From the NCBI RefSeq assembly GCF_900116135.1, contig NZ_FOZX01000003.1, forward strand, positions 310,001 through 374,000: DNA of 64,000 nt, read 5' to 3'. The notes under the pieces are model-generated. The model saw nothing but the letters and a program-made list of their open reading frames with translations. It was not told the origin of the DNA and made no database searches. Source of the stretch: Saccharopolyspora flava (GTDB lineage: Bacteria; Actinomycetota; Actinomycetes; Mycobacteriales; Pseudonocardiaceae). Position numbers and translations under genes: made by a program. Positions 1-12,300 of the stretch are shown piece after piece. Each line of letters opens with the position of its first letter. Position 1 is the first letter of the stretch.

Positions 1-3000
1 CGGCCGCAGCACCGTCTCGACCTGCTCGCGGGTCAGGGTTTCCAGCACTCCGTCGTCGATCACGCCCGCCAGGTGCACGACCCCGGTCAGCCGGTGCTCG
101 GCGGGGATGTCGTCGAGCAGCGCGGCCAGCGCCGCGCGGTCGGTGACGTCGCAGGCCGCGAAGCGGACCTCGGCGCCCAGCTCCTCCAGCTCGGCGCGCA
201 GGTCGGGGTCGCCGCCCCGGCGGCTCGCGAGCAGCAGGTGGCGGACGCCGTGCTCGGCGACGAGGTGGCGGCTGAACAGCCGCCCGAGCCTGCCGCTGCC
301 GCCGGTGACCAGCACGGTTCCGCCGGGGTCGAAGGTGGTGGCGGGTGTGCCGGGTTCACCGGTGGCGCGGGCGAGCCGCGCCGCGTGGTAGCGACCGTCG
401 CGCACCGCGACCTGGGGTTCGCCGGTCGCCAGGACCGCGTGCGCGTCCAGGTCCTCGTCGATGTCGGCGAGCACGATCCGCCCGGGGTGCTCGGCCTGCG
501 CCGAGCGCACCAGGCCCCACACGGCGGCGCCCGCGAGGTCGGTGACCTCCTCGTCGGCGACCGCGACCGCCCGCCGGGTGGTCACCAGCAGCGTCGTGTC
601 GGTGTCGCGGGCGAGGAAGTCGCGGATCTCGTCGAGGACCCGCAGCACCTCGGCATGGATCCCGGGTGCGTCGAGAGCCGGTGTCGTGCGCAGGATCTCG
701 GCGTCGCGTTCCGGCTCGGGCCCGGGTGTCACCGGGGTCCAGCGGAGTGCGAACAGGTCCTCCGCTCCGGTGCCGGCGAGCTGGTCGGGCGTGACGGGCC
801 GGGGGACCAGCGACTCGACCGAGGCCACCGGAACGCCCGTCTCGTCGGCCAGCTCCAGGCTCATCCCGTCGCCGTCGCGGGTCAGGCGGACGCGGACTGC
901 GGTGGCGCCGGTGGTGCGCGCCGAGACGCCCTGCCAGGAGAACGGGAGCGCGGTCTCGGTGGGGTCGGCGGCGTGCAGGCAGGCGTCCAGCAGCGCCGGA
1001 TGCAGGGCGAAACCGTCGGTGTTCTCCGGCAAACGGACCTCGGCGAAGATCTCGTCGCCGCGGCGCCACGCGGCGCGCAGGCCTCGGAACAGCGGCCCGT
1101 AGTCGAGCCCGAGCTCGGCGAGTCGCGCGTAGCGGGCCTCGACGTCGATGCGTTCGGCGTTCGGCGGCCACTCCGCACCGACCCAGCTCGTGCCGGGGTG
1201 GTGGGCGGCGAGGGTGCCGGTGGCGTGCTCGGTCCACTCCCCCGTTCCCGCCGGGCGAGCGTGGATCGCCACCGCGCGGCGGCCGTCGTCCTCGGCGCCC
1301 ACGCGCACCTGGAGGTCGACGGCGCCCTGCTCGGGCAGCACCAGCGGGGCCGCGAGGGTCAGCTCCTCGACGCCGTCGCAGCCGAGCTCGTCGGCGGCGC
1401 GCAACGCCATGTCCAGGAACGCGGTGCCGGGCAGCAGCACGCGTCCCATCACCACGTGGTCGCCGAGCCACGGGTGCTCGTCGAGCGACACCCGGCCGCT
1501 GAGCAGGACTTCCCCGGATCCGGCCAGTTCCGCGGCCGCGCCCAGCAGCGGGTGCTCGACGGCGGCGAGGCCGAGCCGGGACGCGTCGCCGGTGCGCTGG
1601 GCCGGGGTCGCCCAGAACCACTGGTGCTGGAACGGGTAGGTCGGCAGGTCGACCCGGCGCGCCCCGGTCCCGGCGAACGACGGCTCCCACGCCACATCAA
1701 CGCCCACGACGTGCAGCGACGCCAAGGCCTTGATCAGACCGGCGTGCTCGTCGTGGTCCTTGCGCTGCACCGGCACGACCACCGCCGCGTCCGGAACCTG
1801 CTCCCCGACCAGCGCCGACAGCACCCCACCCGGCCCGACCTCCAGGAACGCCGACACACCAGCCCCGGCCAGCTCAGCAACCACATCCCCGAACCGCACC
1901 GCATCCCGAACATGTCGCACCCAGAACTCAGGCGACGTCACATCCCCGGAAGCGACCACCGGAACCCCGGGCTCCCGGAACTCCAACCCCTCAACGACGG
2001 CCCGGAACTCATCAAGCATCGGCTCCATGAGCACCGAGTGGAAAGCATGAGAAACGTTGAGCCGCTTGAACTCCCAGTTCTTGGCGACCGCCATCACGGC
2101 GTCCTCGTCCCCAGCCAACACGACCGACTCGGGACCGTTGACCGCCGCCAAAGAGATGACACCCGATCGAGAATTGCCATTTTCGTGGGGACGAATACCG
2201 GAGTTTTCGGCGGGTCGAATACTCCGGTATTCGTCCCCCCGAATCTGGGAGTTTTTGACCGCCGGAAGATCACCCGACAGGAACGGCAAGACATCGGACT
2301 CGGTCGCGCGGACCGCGACCATGACGCCGCCTGTGGGCAGGGCCTGCATTAACGAGGCTCGGGCCGTGATCAGGGTGCAGGCGTCTTGGAGGGACAACAC
2401 GCCCGCTACGTGGGCTGCGGCGACTTCCCCGATCGAGTGGCCTGCGAGGTGGTCCGGGCGGACACCGAAGGACTCGATCAGGCGGTAGAGGGCGACCTCG
2501 ATGGCGAACAGGGCTGGTTGGGCGACGCCTGTTTGGTTGAGGGCTTCCTGGTCTTCTCCCCACATGATCTTGCGGATGGACGGGTCGAGGTGGGTCAGGA
2601 CCTCGTCCAGGGCTTCGGCGAAGACCGGGTGGCGGTCGTAGAGGTCTCGGCCCATGCCCAAGCTCTGCGAGCCCTGGCCGGAGAACAGCATCGCGAGCGG
2701 CCGGTCTCCGGCGGTGCCGCGGGCGATCTCGACGGGCTCGTCGCCGGTGTCGGAGGCGAGCAGGACGGCGCGGTGGTCGAACGTCGACCGGGACGTGACC
2801 AGGGAGAACCCGACGTCCACGGCGGAATCGTCGACCGAGCTCAGGCGCGCGATCTGCTCGTCCAGGGCGGCCTCGGTCTTGGCCGAGACCGGCCACGGAA
2901 CCGCCCCGGAAACCGGTCGCTCGACGGAAACAGCCTCGACAGGAACGGACTCGACAGGCGCCTGCTCGATGATCACGTGGGCGTTGGTGCCGCTGACGCC

Positions 3001-4235
3001 GAAGGAGGAGACCCCGGCGCGACGCGGGTGCCCGTGCGCCGCCCACGCGCGGGGCGAGGTGACGAGCTCGACCGCGCCGTCCTCCCAGTCCACGTGCGTC
3101 GACAGGGTGTCGGCGTGCAGCGTCGGGGGCACCACGCCGTGACGCATGGCCTGCACCATCTTGATCACGCCCGCCACGCCCGAGGCCGCCTGGGTGTGGC
3201 CGAGGTTCGACTTCACCGACCCCAGCAGCAGCGGTTCCTCGCGGTCGCGGCCGTAGGTCGCCAGCAGGGCCTGGGCCTCGATCGGATCGCCCAGGGTCGT
3301 GCCGGTCCCGTGCGCCTCGACCACGTCGACGTCCCCCGCGCCCAGTCCGGCGGCGCTGAGCGCCTGGCGGATGACGCGCTGCTGGGAGGGGCCGTTGGGC
3401 GCGGTGAGGCCGTTGGAGGCGCCGTCGGAGTTGATCGCGCTGCCGCGCAGCACCGCCAGCACCTCGTGCCCCTGGCGACGCGCTTCGGAGAGCCGTTCCA
3501 GCACCAGCAGTCCCGCGCCTTCGGACCAGCCGACACCGTCGGCGTCGTCGGAGAAGGACTTGCAACGCCCGTCCGGGGACAGGCCGCGCTGGCGGGAGAA
3601 CTCCAGGAACGTGCGCGGCGTCGACATGACGGTGACGCCACCGGCCAACGCCAGCGAGCACTCGCCCTGCCGGATCGCTTGCGCGGCCAGGTGCATCGAC
3701 ACCAGCGACGACGAGCACGCGGTGTCCACGGTCATGGCGGGGCCTTCGAAGCCGAAGGCGTAGGCGAGCCGACCGGAGACGACGCTCGGCGAGCTGCCGA
3801 GGTTCTGGTACCCCTCGAACGCGGCACCGGTGAGCAGGGCGCTGTAGTCGTTGTACATCACGCCGGCGAACACGCCGGTCCGGCTGCCGCGCAACGACAT
3901 CGGGTCGACACCGGCGCGTTCCAGCGACTCCCACGCCACTTCCAGCAGCAACCGCTGCTGGGCGTCGGTGGCCAGCGCTTCACGCGGCGACATGCCGAAG
4001 AACGCCGGATCGAATTCGCCTGCGTCGTGCAGGAATCCGCCGGATCGGGTGTAGGAGGTGCCCGCGTGCTCCGGATCCGGGTCGTACAGCGCGTCCACGT
4101 CCCAGCCGCGGTTGACGGGGAACTCGCTGATCGCGTCGACCCCGTCGGACACCAGCCGCCACAGGTCCTCCGGCGAGGACACCCCACCCGGGTAGCGGCA
4201 GGCCATGCCCACGATGACGACCGGATCGTCCTCCG
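1..4235 (-). other. PKS module KS-AT-DH-KR (second of the left-edge PKS, cut by window edge)
   Basis: KS Cys is near residue 1877. AT GHSIGE is near 2304 and HAFH near 2435, malonyl type, with the insert at residues 2364-2397. DH has [10 protein letters not shown] near 2630 and DACLH near 2788. The KR NADPH motif (GGSGRLG) is near 3015 and an IDD motif follows; the window ends before the catalytic Tyr and the ACP. A second trans-enoyl unit is expected if the missing part is intact. Confidence 0.9.
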
Positions 4236-7200
4236 CACTCACCATGAACGGAACGGGTTGCGCCGCATCGGTTTCCGATCCGAAGAGCTCGTCGTGCAGG
4301 TGGTCGGCGAGGGCCTGGGTGGTCGGGTGGTCGAAGCTCAGCGTCGTCGGCAGGCGCAGCCCGGTCGCCGCGCCGAGCTGGTTGCGCAGTTCCACCGCCG
4401 TCAGCGAGTCGAAGCCGAGTTCTTGGAACGCGCGGTTCGGGTCGACCGCGTCGGCGCTGGTGTGCCCCAGCGCGGTGGCGACCTCGCGGCGGACCAGATC
4501 CAGCAGGGCAGCGGGGCGTTCCGTCTCGCGCAGCGCGGTCAGCCGCGCCACCAGCGACTCGGTTGTCGTCGAGCTCGCCCGCGAGCGGCGCGTCCGGCCG
4601 CGCACGAGTCCGCGCAGCAGCGGCGGAACCTCCCCGGAGCGGGTGAGGTCCAGCCGAGCGGGGACAACCACGGGCCGTCCGGCACTCAGCGCGGCGTCGA
4701 AGAGGCGAAGCCCCTGTTCCGGGGTGATCGGCGGCATCCCGGAGCGGTCGAGCCGTTGCGCGTCGACGCCGGAGGCCATGCCGAGCTGCCACGGCCCCCA
4801 CGCCAGCGACACGCCCGGAAGTCCTCGCGCGCGGCGGTGTTCGACCAGCGCGTCCAGGAAGGCGTTGCCCGCCGCGTAGTTGGCCTGCCCGGGGGTGCCG
4901 AGGACACCGGCGGCGGAGGAGAACACGACGAACGCCGACAGGTCGGGCACCAGCTCGTGCAGGTTCCAGGCGGCGTCGACCTTCGGGCGCAGCACGGCGT
5001 CCACGCGTTCCGGGGTCAGGGTCTCGATCACGCCGTCGTCGAGGACACCGGCGGCGTGGACCACCGACCGCACCTCGTGCTCGGCCAGCAGGTCCCGGAG
5101 CGCGGCGCGGTCGGCGACGTCGCAGGCCCGCACCTCCACCCGCGCTCCCTGCTCGGCCAGGTCGGCGACCAGCTCGTCGGCGGTGCCGGTGCGGCTGACC
5201 AGCAGCAGCTCGCGCACCCCGTGCTCGACGACGAGGTGCCGGGCCACCAGGGCGCCCAACCCTCCGGTGCCGCCGGTGATGAGCACGGGCTCTTCCCAGC
5301 CGACCGGCTCGTCCTGCGGTGCGGTGCGGGCCAGGCGGGCGGCGAACAGCTCGTCGCCGCGCAGCAGCATCTGCGGCTCGTCGCAGGCCAAGGCCCGGGC
5401 GAGGGCGCTGCCGTCGACCGGTTCGGGGTCGAGGTCCAGCAGCCCGAACCGGCCGGGGTGCTCGGTCTGGGCGGTGCGGATCAGGCCGTGCACTGCGGCC
5501 GCGGCCGGGTCGGTTCCGGAGGTCGCCCCGCGCGTCACGAACAGCAGGCGGGTGCCCTCGCGGGCCAGGCAGTCCTGAACCTGGGCGAGCGCGTGCGCGG
5601 TGGCCTCGCGGGCCGAGGTGATCACGTCGTCGCCGCCGGCGATCGGGACGACGAGGAGATCGGCGTCGGGGTCGATCGGGATGCCGGTGTCGCGGAGACC
5701 GTGCCGGTCCGGGCCCGCGAGGGCGATCGCGGGCGGCGGTTCGGCGCCGCTGATCGGGGTCCACTCGACGGTGAACAGGGCGTTGTCGGTGTCCCGCGCC
5801 TCGACCGGCATCGGCCGGGTGCGCAGCGAGTCGACCGAGGCGACCGGACGTCCGGCGGTGTCGGCGAGGGTGAGGGCGACCTCGTCCTCGCCGCGCGGCG
5901 TGATCCGCACCCGCACGGCCGAGGCCTCGGCGGCGTGCAGGGTCGCGCCCTGCCAGGAGAACGGCAGACCGCCGCGTTCGACGGTCTCGGGGTCGGCGAC
6001 GCCGGAGGCGTGCAGGCAGGCGTCCAGCAACGCCGGGTGCAGGCCGAAGCCGCTGCCGTCGGTGCCGTCCGGGAGTGCGACCTCGGCGAACACCTCGTCG
6101 CCGCGACGCCACACCGCGCGCAGCCCGCGGAAGACCGGACCGTAGTCGAACCCGGCCGCGTCGAAGCGCTCGTAACCGCGCTCGACGTCCTCCGCCACGG
6201 CACCGGACGGCGGCCATTCCGCCAGGTCAGCAGGCTTATCGTGGGCGCCGTGGGTGAGGGTGCCGCTGGCGTGCCGGGTCCACGGCTGGTCGGTGTCGTC
6301 GGGCCGGGACAGCACGGCGATCGGGCGCCGGCCGGACTCGTCGGCCGCGCCCACCGACACCTGGAGCTGCACGGCACCGCGTTCGGGCAGCACGAGCGGG
6401 GCGGCGAGGGTGAGCTCCCCGACCTCGTCGCAGCCGACCTCGTCAGCGGCGCGCAGGGCGAGTTCGAGGAACGCCGTGCCGGGGAACAGGATTCGTCCGC
6501 CGACGGCGTGGTCGGCGAGCCACGGCTGGGTGTCGAGCGACAGCCTGCTGGCGATCAGGAAGCCGTCGGCCTCGGCGAGTTCGACGCCCGCGGCGAGCAA
6601 GGGGTGCTCGACCGCCGTCAACCCGGCCGCCCGGACTCCGCTGCCCGCGGTGAGCTTCGGCCAGTAGCGGCGGCGCTGGAAGGCGTAGGTGGGCAGGTCG
6701 ACCCGTTGCGCGCGCGTCCCGTCGAAGATCGGGCTCCAGTCCACGTCGACCCCGGCGACGTGCAGCGAGGCCAGCGCCGACAGCACCGACGTCCCCTCGT
6801 CCCGGTCCTTCCGCAGCACCGGCACGACGAGGGCTTCCGGCGCGGACTCGCCGGCCATCGCGGACAGCACCCCGTCCGGCCCCAGCTCCAGGAACGCGTC
6901 CACACCCCGCTCGGCCAACGTCGTCACGGTCTCGCCGAACCGCACGGTGTCGCGAACGTGCTGCACCCAGAACTCCGGAGACGTCACATCCCCCGAAGCA
7001 ACCACCGGAACCCGAGGCTCCCGAAACTCCAGCCCCTCAACAACGCCCCGGAACTCCTCCAGCATCGGCTCCATCAGAGCCGAGTGGAAAGCATGAGAAA
7101 CGTTGAGCCGCTTGAACTCCCAGTTCTTCGCGACCGCCATCACGGAGTCCTCGTCCCCGGCCAACACGACCGACTCCGGACCGTTCACCGCCGCCAATGA

Positions 7201-9348
7201 GATGACACCCGTTCGAGAATTGCCATTTTCGGGGGGTCGAATACCGGAGTTTTCGTGGGGTCGAATACTCCGGTATTCGTCCCCCTGAATTTGGGAGTTT
7301 TTGACCGGCGGAAGTTCACCCGTTAGGTAAGGCAGGACCTCGGACTCGGTCGCGCGGACCGCGACCATCGCCCCGCCTGAGGGCAGGGCCTGCATCAACG
7401 AGGCTCGGGCCGTGATCAACGTGCAGGCGTCCTCCAGGGACAACACGCCCGCTACGTGGGCTGCGGCGACCTCCCCGATCGAGTGGCCTGCCACGTGGTC
7501 CGGGGTGATGCCGAAGGACTCGATCAGGTGGTAGAGGGCGACCTCGATGGCAAACAGTGCCGGTTGGGCGACGCCTGTCTGGTTGAGGGCTTCCTGGTCG
7601 TCGCCCCACATGACCTCTCGGACCGACGGATTCAGGTGGGACAGGACCTCGTCCAGTGCCTGTGCGAAGACCGGGTGGCGGTCGTACAGCTCTCTGCCCA
7701 TGCCGAGGCGTTGGGAGCCTTGGCCTGCGAAGAGGACCGCCAGGGTGCGGTTGGTGGCGACGGCGCGGGCGGTTTCGGTGATCGAGTCTCGTGCGGCCAG
7801 CAGCACCGCGCGGTGGTCGAGCGCGGTGCGGGAGGTGGCCAGCGAGTAGCCGATGTCGACGCGGACGCCGTCCCAGCCGCGCAGGCGGGTGATCTGCTCG
7901 TCGAGCGCGGCCTCGGACTTCGCCGAGACCACCCAGGGAACCACCGTCGGCGACACCCACGGCTCGGCTGCCGGAACGTCCAGCGCCGCCGGGTGTTCCA
8001 GGATGACGTGCGCGTTCGTGCCGCTGACGCCGAACGACGACACCCCGGCCCGACGCGGGCGTCCCGTCTCCGGCCAGGCCGTGCTGGCGGTGAGCAGCCG
8101 GAGCGCGCCCGAGGACCAGTCCACGTGCGAGGACGGCGTGTCGACGTGCAGCGTCTTCGGCAGGACACCGCGCCGCATGGCCATCACCGTCTTGATCACC
8201 CCGGCGACGCCGGCCGCGGCCTGCGTGTGCCCGAGGTTCGACTTCACCGAGCCCAGCAGCAGCGGTGCGGCCCGGTCACCGCCGTAGGTGGCCATCAGCG
8301 CGTCGGCCTCGATGGGATCGCCGAGCGCGGTGCCGGTCCCGTGCGCCTCCACGGCGTCCACTTCGGACGGTTCGAGGTTGGCCGAGCGCAGCGCTTCCCG
8401 GATCACGCGCTGCTGCGACGGACCGTTGGGCGCGGTCAGCCCGTTCGACGCGCCGTCCTGGTTCACCGCACTGCCCCGCACGACCGCCAGCACCCGATGG
8501 CCGTGGCGTTGGGCATCGGAAAGCCGCTCCAGCACGAGCATTCCGACACCTTCGGACCAGCCGGTGCCGTCGGCGGAGTCGGAGAACGCCTTGCAGCGGC
8601 CGTCGGCGGCCAAGCCGCGCTGGCGGGTGAACTCGAAGAACGCGTGCGGCGTCGACATGACGGTCACGCCACCGGCCAGCGCCAGCGAGCACTCCCCCTG
8701 CCGCAACGACTGCGCCGCCAAATGCATCGACACCAGCGACGACGAGCACGCCGTGTCCACCGTCACCGCAGGACCCTCGAAACCGAAGGTGTAGGACACC
8801 CGGCCCGACAGCACGCTGGCGATGTGCCCGGTGGCCGCGTGCCCCTCGGGCACGTCCGCGCCGGTGCCCAGCAGCGACGCGTAGTCCTGACCGTTGGTGC
8901 CCAGGAACGCGCCGGTGCGACTTCCGCGCAGCTCAGCGGGGTCGAGGTGGGCGCGTTCCAGTGCCTCCCACGCGGTTTCGAGCACGAGCCGCTGCTGCGG
9001 GTCCATCCCGGCGGCCTCGCGCGGTGAGATCCCGAAGAAGTCCGCGTCGAAATCCGTTGCCCCGTCGAGGAAACCGCCCTCGGCGGCGAGGCTGGACTCG
9101 GCCAGGGCCGTCCGGTCCCAGCCGCGGTCGTCGGGGAACGGGCCGATGGCGTCGACGCCCTCCTCGACCAGCCGCCACAGGTCCTCGGGCGAGCGCACGC
9201 CGCCGGGGAAGCGGCAGGCCATGCCGACGATCGCGATCGGTTCGCTGTTGCGGGACTCCAGTTCGGCGATGCGCTCGCGGGCGCGGCGGAGGTCGACGGT
9301 GGTGCGCCTCAGGTATTCGACAACTCGGTCCTGCTGATCTTCCGCCAC
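1..9348 (-). CDS. Modular type I PKS, two DH-KR modules, 3' end outside window
   Basis: Two malonyl-extending, reducing modules are visible: KS-AT-DH-KR-ACP, then KS-AT-DH-KR running off the left edge inside the KR. The GTG start at 9348 is chosen because an AAGGTGG ribosome site lies just upstream and the N-terminus is a typical docking coiled coil (about residues 1-35, beginning [13 protein letters not shown]) directly before the first KS. The frame is open without a stop to position 1. The gene lies 37 bp downstream of the loader PKS on the same strand, so it should take over the chain from that protein. Both modules carry complete DH and KR motifs, so each should install a trans double bond and together a conjugated diene. 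Both ATs contain the in-frame octapeptide insert. Gene content is clear; the number of modules beyond the edge is unknown. Confidence 0.95.
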   Translation of the reverse strand, partial: MAEDQQDRVVEYLRRTTVDLRRARERIAELESRNSEPIAIVGMACRFPGGVRSPEDLWRLVEEGVDAIGPFPDDRGWDRTALAESSLAAEGGFLDGATDFDADFFGISPREAAGMDPQQRLVLETAWEALERAHLDPAELRGSRTGAFLGTNGQDYASLLGTGADVPEGHAATGHIASVLSGRVSYTFGFEGPAVTVDTACSSSLVSMHLAAQSLRQGECSLALAGGVTVMSTPHAFFEFTRQRGLAADGRCKAFSDSADGTGWSEGVGMLVLERLSDAQRHGHRVLAVVRGSAVNQDGASNGLTAPNGPSQQRVIREALRSANLEPSEVDAVEAHGTGTALGDPIEADALMATYGGDRAAPLLLGSVKSNLGHTQAAAGVAGVIKTVMAMRRGVLPKTLHVDTPSSHVDWSSGALRLLTASTAWPETGRPRRAGVSSFGVSGTNAHVILEHPAALDVPAAEPWVSPTVVPWVVSAKSEAALDEQITRLRGWDGVRVDIGYSLATSRTALDHRAVLLAARDSITETARAVATNRTLAVLFAGQGSQRLGMGRELYDRHPVFAQALDEVLSHLNPSVREVMWGDDQEALNQTGVAQPALFAIEVALYHLIESFGITPDHVAGHSIGEVAAAHVAGVLSLEDACTLITARASLMQALPSGGAMVAVRATESEVLPYLTGELPPVKNSQIQGDEYRSIRPHENSGIRPPENGNSRTGVISLAAVNGPESVVLAGDEDSVMAVAKNWEFKRLNVSHAFHSALMEPMLEEFRGVVEGLEFREPRVPVVASGDVTSPEFWVQHVRDTVRFGETVTTLAERGVDAFLELGPDGVLSAMAGESAPEALVVPVLRKDRDEGTSVLSALASLHVAGVDVDWSPIFDGTRAQRVDLPTYAFQRRRYWPKLTAGSGVRAAGLTAVEHPLLAAGVELAEADGFLIASRLSLDTQPWLADHAVGGRILFPGTAFLELALRAADEVGCDEVGELTLAAPLVLPERGAVQLQVSVGAADESGRRPIAVLSRPDDTDQPWTRHASGTLTHGAHDKPADLAEWPPSGAVAEDVERGYERFDAAGFDYGPVFRGLRAVWRRGDEVFAEVALPDGTDGSGFGLHPALLDACLHASGVADPETVERGGLPFSWQGATLHAAEASAVRVRITPRGEDEVALTLADTAGRPVASVDSLRTRPMPVEARDTDNALFTVEWTPISGAEPPPAIALAGPDRHGLRDTGIPIDPDADLLVVPIAGGDDVITSAREATAHALAQVQDCLAREGTRLLFVTRGATSGTDPAAAAVHGLIRTAQTEHPGRFGLLDLDPEPVDGSALARALACDEPQMLLRGDELFAARLARTAPQDEPVGWEEPVLITGGTGGLGALVARHLVVEHGVRELLLVSRTGTADELVADLAEQGARVEVRACDVADRAALRDLLAEHEVRSVVHAAGVLDDGVIETLTPERVDAVLRPKVDAAWNLHELVPDLSAFVVFSSAAGVLGTPGQANYAAGNAFLDALVEHRRARGLPGVSLAWGPWQLGMASGVDAQRLDRSGMPPITPEQGLRLFDAALSAGRPVVVPARLDLTRSGEVPPLLRGLVRGRTRRSRASSTTTESLVARLTALRETERPAALLDLVRREVATALGHTSADAVDPNRAFQELGFDSLTAVELRNQLGAATGLRLPTTLSFDHPTTQALADHLHDELFGSETDAAQPVPFMVSAEDDPVVIVGMACRYPGGVSSPEDLWRLVSDGVDAISEFPVNRGWDVDALYDPDPEHAGTSYTRSGGFLHDAGEFDPAFFGMSPREALATDAQQRLLLEVAWESLERAGVDPMSLRGSRTGVFAGVMYNDYSALLTGAAFEGYQNLGSSPSVVSGRLAYAFGFEGPAMTVDTACSSSLVSMHLAAQAIRQGECSLALAGGVTVMSTPRTFLEFSRQRGLSPDGRCKSFSDDADGVGWSEGAGLLVLERLSEARRQGHEVLAVLRGSAINSDGASNGLTAPNGPSQQRVIRQALSAAGLGAGDVDVVEAHGTGTTLGDPIEAQALLATYGRDREEPLLLGSVKSNLGHTQAASGVAGVIKMVQAMRHGVVPPTLHADTLSTHVDWEDGAVELVTSPRAWAAHGHPRRAGVSSFGVSGTNAHVIIEQAPVESVPVEAVSVERPVSGAVPWPVSAKTEAALDEQIARLSSVDDSAVDVGFSLVTSRSTFDHRAVLLASDTGDEPVEIARGTAGDRPLAMLFSGQGSQSLGMGRDLYDRHPVFAEALDEVLTHLDPSIRKIMWGEDQEALNQTGVAQPALFAIEVALYRLIESFGVRPDHLAGHSIGEVAAAHVAGVLSLQDACTLITARASLMQALPTGGVMVAVRATESDVLPFLSGDLPAVKNSQIRGDEYRSIRPAENSGIRPHENGNSRSGVISLAAVNGPESVVLAGDEDAVMAVAKNWEFKRLNVSHAFHSVLMEPMLDEFRAVVEGLEFREPGVPVVASGDVTSPEFWVRHVRDAVRFGDVVAELAGAGVSAFLEVGPGGVLSALVGEQVPDAAVVVPVQRKDHDEHAGLIKALASLHVVGVDVAWEPSFAGTGARRVDLPTYPFQHQWFWATPAQRTGDASRLGLAAVEHPLLGAAAELAGSGEVLLSGRVSLDEHPWLGDHVVMGRVLLPGTAFLDMALRAADELGCDGVEELTLAAPLVLPEQGAVDLQVRVGAEDDGRRAVAIHARPAGTGEWTEHATGTLAAHHPGTSWVGAEWPPNAERIDVEARYARLAELGLDYGPLFRGLRAAWRRGDEIFAEVRLPENTDGFALHPALLDACLHAADPTETALPFSWQGVSARTTGATAVRVRLTRDGDGMSLELADETGVPVASVESLVPRPVTPDQLAGTGAEDLFALRWTPVTPGPEPERDAEILRTTPALDAPGIHAEVLRVLDEIRDFLARDTDTTLLVTTRRAVAVADEEVTDLAGAAVWGLVRSAQAEHPGRIVLADIDEDLDAHAVLATGEPQVAVRDGRYHAARLARATGEPGTPATTFDPGGTVLVTGGSGRLGRLFSRHLVAEHGVRHLLLASRRGGDPDLRAELEELGAEVRFAACDVTDRAALAALLDDIPAEHRLTGVVHLAGVIDDGVLETLTREQVETVLRP
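2160..2259 (-). repeat. 100-bp in-frame AT insert, copy 1
   Basis: Copy of the octapeptide-encoding element in the second AT of the left-edge PKS (residues about 2364-2397). Direct translation shows it open in five of six frames and nearly so in the sixth. It contains the inverted repeat CGAATACCGGAGT / ACTCCGGTATTCG separated by 16 bp. Confidence 0.95.
4240..9245 (-). other. PKS module KS-AT-DH-KR-ACP (first of the left-edge PKS)
   Basis: KS active Cys (DTACSSS) is near residue 200. The AT has GHSIGE near 622 and HAFH near 753, a malonyl signature, with the insert at residues 682-715. DH has the HxxxGxxxxP motif ([10 protein letters not shown]) near 945 and DxxxH (DACLH) near 1108. The KR has GGTGGLG near 1357, an LDD motif (B-type) and catalytic YAAGN near 1488. 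The ACP Ser (LGFDSL) is near 1647. All domains look active; the expected product is a trans-enoyl unit. Confidence 0.92.
7206..7305 (-). repeat. 100-bp in-frame AT insert, copy 2
   Basis: Copy in the first AT of the left-edge PKS (residues about 682-715). It has the same length as copy 1 with a few substitutions. The encoded octapeptides vary at their last residue (RPH and RPP instead of RPA and RPH), and IRGD becomes IQGD. Confidence 0.95.
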
Positions 9349-9385
9349 CGGTCCACCTTCATGTCTCGTGTCGAGCTGGGTCTCG

Positions 9386-12300
9386 TCAGGAGAGGTCGAG
9401 CAGCCCGTTGTCGATGCTGTTGAGGAGTTCGTCGACGGGCATCGACTTGATGTCGTCCTCGGAAGGGCGACCGCCGGTCGAGGACTGCCCGCGCTCGCGC
9501 AACCAGGCGAGGGTGTCCTCGAGGCGCCGCTTGATCTCGTCGACGTCGTCGGTCGAGGCCCGCAGCGCGGTGTGGAACCGCTCGAACTCGCTGAGCGCGG
9601 AGCCGACCTCGGCGGTGTCCTCGACGTCGAGGTTCGCCAGCAGGTGGTCGGCCACGGCGCGCGGCGTCGGGTAGTCGAACAGCAGCGCCGAGGGCAGCGC
9701 CACGCCGGTGGCCTTCCGCAGCCGGTCGCGCATCTCCAGGCTGGTCAGCGAGTCGAAACCCAGGTCGCGGAAGGCGTTGTCGACGCCGATCGCGGTCGGG
9801 CTCGGATGCCCGAGCACGGTTGCCGCTTCGGTCCGCACCAGCTCCAGGACGGCGGGGCCGCGGTCGGACCGGGGCAGGCCGGCGAGCTCGTCGACGAATA
9901 CCGCGGTCTCGGTCCCGGCGAGGGCGCGCCGTGCCGCCTCGACGCCCGACAGCAGCGGGCTGGGGCGGACCGCGGTGAAGTGCGGGGCGAACAGCGGCCA
10001 GTCCAGGTGCGCCACGGTGAGCGCGGTGCGGTCGTCGGCGACGGCGCGCCACAGGGCGTCGAGGGCGAGGTCCGGTTCCATCGGCAGCACGCCGCGCCGC
10101 CGGAGCCGGTCGGCGATGGCGTCGTCGGCGGCCGCCCCCGTTCCCGCCCACGCGCCCCAGGCGATCGAGGTGGCGGGCAGGCCTTCGGCGCGGCGCTGGC
10201 GGGCGACGGCGTCGAGGACGGCGTTGGCGGCGGCGTAGTTGGCCTGCCCGGCGTTGCCGATGCTGCCCGCGAGGGAGGAGAACAGCACGAAGAAGTCCAG
10301 GTCGCGGTCGCGGGTGAGCTCGTCGAGCAGCAGCGCGGAGTCCACCTTGGACTCGAAGACCTCGCCGAAGCGCTCCGGGGTGAGTTGGTCGAGCACGCCG
10401 TCGTCGACGACTCCGGCCGCGTGCACCACGCCGGTGAGGTCGTCGATGCCGTCGAGCACGGCGCTGAGCGCGTCGCGGTCGGCGGCGTCGCAGGCCTCGA
10501 TCCGCACCCGCACGCCCCGCTCTTCCAGCTGCTCGGCGAGTTCGGTGGCGCCCGGGGCGTCGGGGCCGCGTCGGCTGAGCAGCACGAGCGCGTCGGCGCC
10601 GCGTTCGGCCAGGTCGTGGGCCAGGTGGGTGCCGAGCGAGCCGGTTCCGCCGGTGATCAGCACCGTGCCGGAGGGGGGCGCCGTGTCGGCCCGGTGGGAG
10701 CGCGGTGCGGGTGCGAGCCTGCGGGCGAAGGCGCCTGCGGTCCGGATGGCGACCTGGTCCTCGGTTCCGGCGAGGACGCCGGTGAGCAGTTCGGCGCTGC
10801 GGGCGTCGAGCTCGTCGGGCAGGTCGATCAGGCCGCCCCACCTGCCGGGCAGTTCGAGGGCGGCGACCCGCCCCAGGCCCCACACGCCCGCGTAGGTGGA
10901 GTCGCGCACCGGGTCGTCGTCGGCGACCGAGACCGCGCCTCGGGTCACGGCCCACACGCGGGCGTCGACGCCGGCGTCGCCGAGCGCCTGGAGCAGGACG
11001 GCGCACTCGATCTCGTCGCCGAGGGCGATCACCCCGGCCGGAGCGGCGGGCAGGTCGGTGAGCCGCTTGGCGAGGTCGTCGCGCCGGGTTCCGGGTTCGA
11101 CGGGCAGGCGCACCGCGTCGTCGCCGAGGGCGTCGGCGATCGCGGAGGCCCACGGGTCGGTGGCGAGCTCGGTGGGGGTCGCGATCAGCCACTGCCCGTC
11201 CGGTGTCGCGGGCCGGTGGGTGAGCCGGGTCCAGGTCTCCTGGTAGCACCAGTCGTCGGTGATGTTCGCGGCGAGCTGTTCCGGCCAGTAGCGCTCGCGC
11301 TGGAACGGGTAGGTCGGCAGGTCGACCAGGCGTGCGCCGGTGCCGGTGAAGCAGGGCGTCCAGTCGACGTCCACGCCGGACACGTGCAGCCGTGCCAGCG
11401 CCTCGACCAGGGCGGTCTCGCCGTCGCGGTCCTTGCGCTGCGCCGGGACGAGCACGGCGCCCTCGGGCGCGGAGTCGGCGGCCATCGCCGAGAGGGTCCC
11501 GTCGGGGCCCAGTTCCAGGAAGGCGTTCACGCCGCGCTCGCCCAGGGTCCGCACGGTCTCGCCGAAGCGCACGGTGTTGCGGACGTGCTGGACCCAGAAC
11601 TCCGGCGAGGTCACGTCGCCGTCGACGGCGATCGGTGTCGTCGGGGTCCGCAACGACAACCCGCTGATCGCCTCGCGGAAGTCATCGAGCATCGGGTCCA
11701 TCAACGCCGAGTGAAACGCATGACTGACCAGCAGATTCCTAGACTTCCACTGCCCAGCCACCGCCATCACGGCGTCCTCGTCCCCGGCCAGAACCACCGA
11801 CTCAGGGCCGTTCACCGCCGCCAAAGAGATGACACCCGTTCGAGAATTGCCATTTTCGTGGGGTCGAATACCGGAGTTTTCGGCGGGTCGAATACTCCGG
11901 TATTCGTCCCCCCGAATCTGGGAGTTTTTGACCTCCGGAAGATCACCCGACAGGTAAGGCAGGACGTCGGACTCGCTGGCGCGGACCGCGACCATCACCC
12001 CGCCCGAAGGCAAGGCCTGCATCAACCGGGCTCGAGCCGTGATCAGAGTGCAGGCGTCTTCGAGGGACAACACGCGAGCCACGTGGGCTGCGGCCACTTC
12101 CCCGATCGAGTGGCCTGCGACGTAGTCCGGGTTGAGACCGAAGGACTCCGCCAGCCGGAACTGGGCGACCTCGATCGCGAACAGGGCCGGTTGGGCGACG
12201 CCCGTCTGGTTGAGGGCCTCCTGATCCTCGCCCCACATCACCTCTCGGACCGACGGATCCAAGTGGGACAGAACCTCGTCCAACGCGTCCGCGAAGACCG

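Noticed and set aside
10680..11300. A DH domain in module 1 of the loading PKS
   Set aside because: The segment lacks HxxxGxxxxP and DxxxH motifs and is the normal structural half of a KR.
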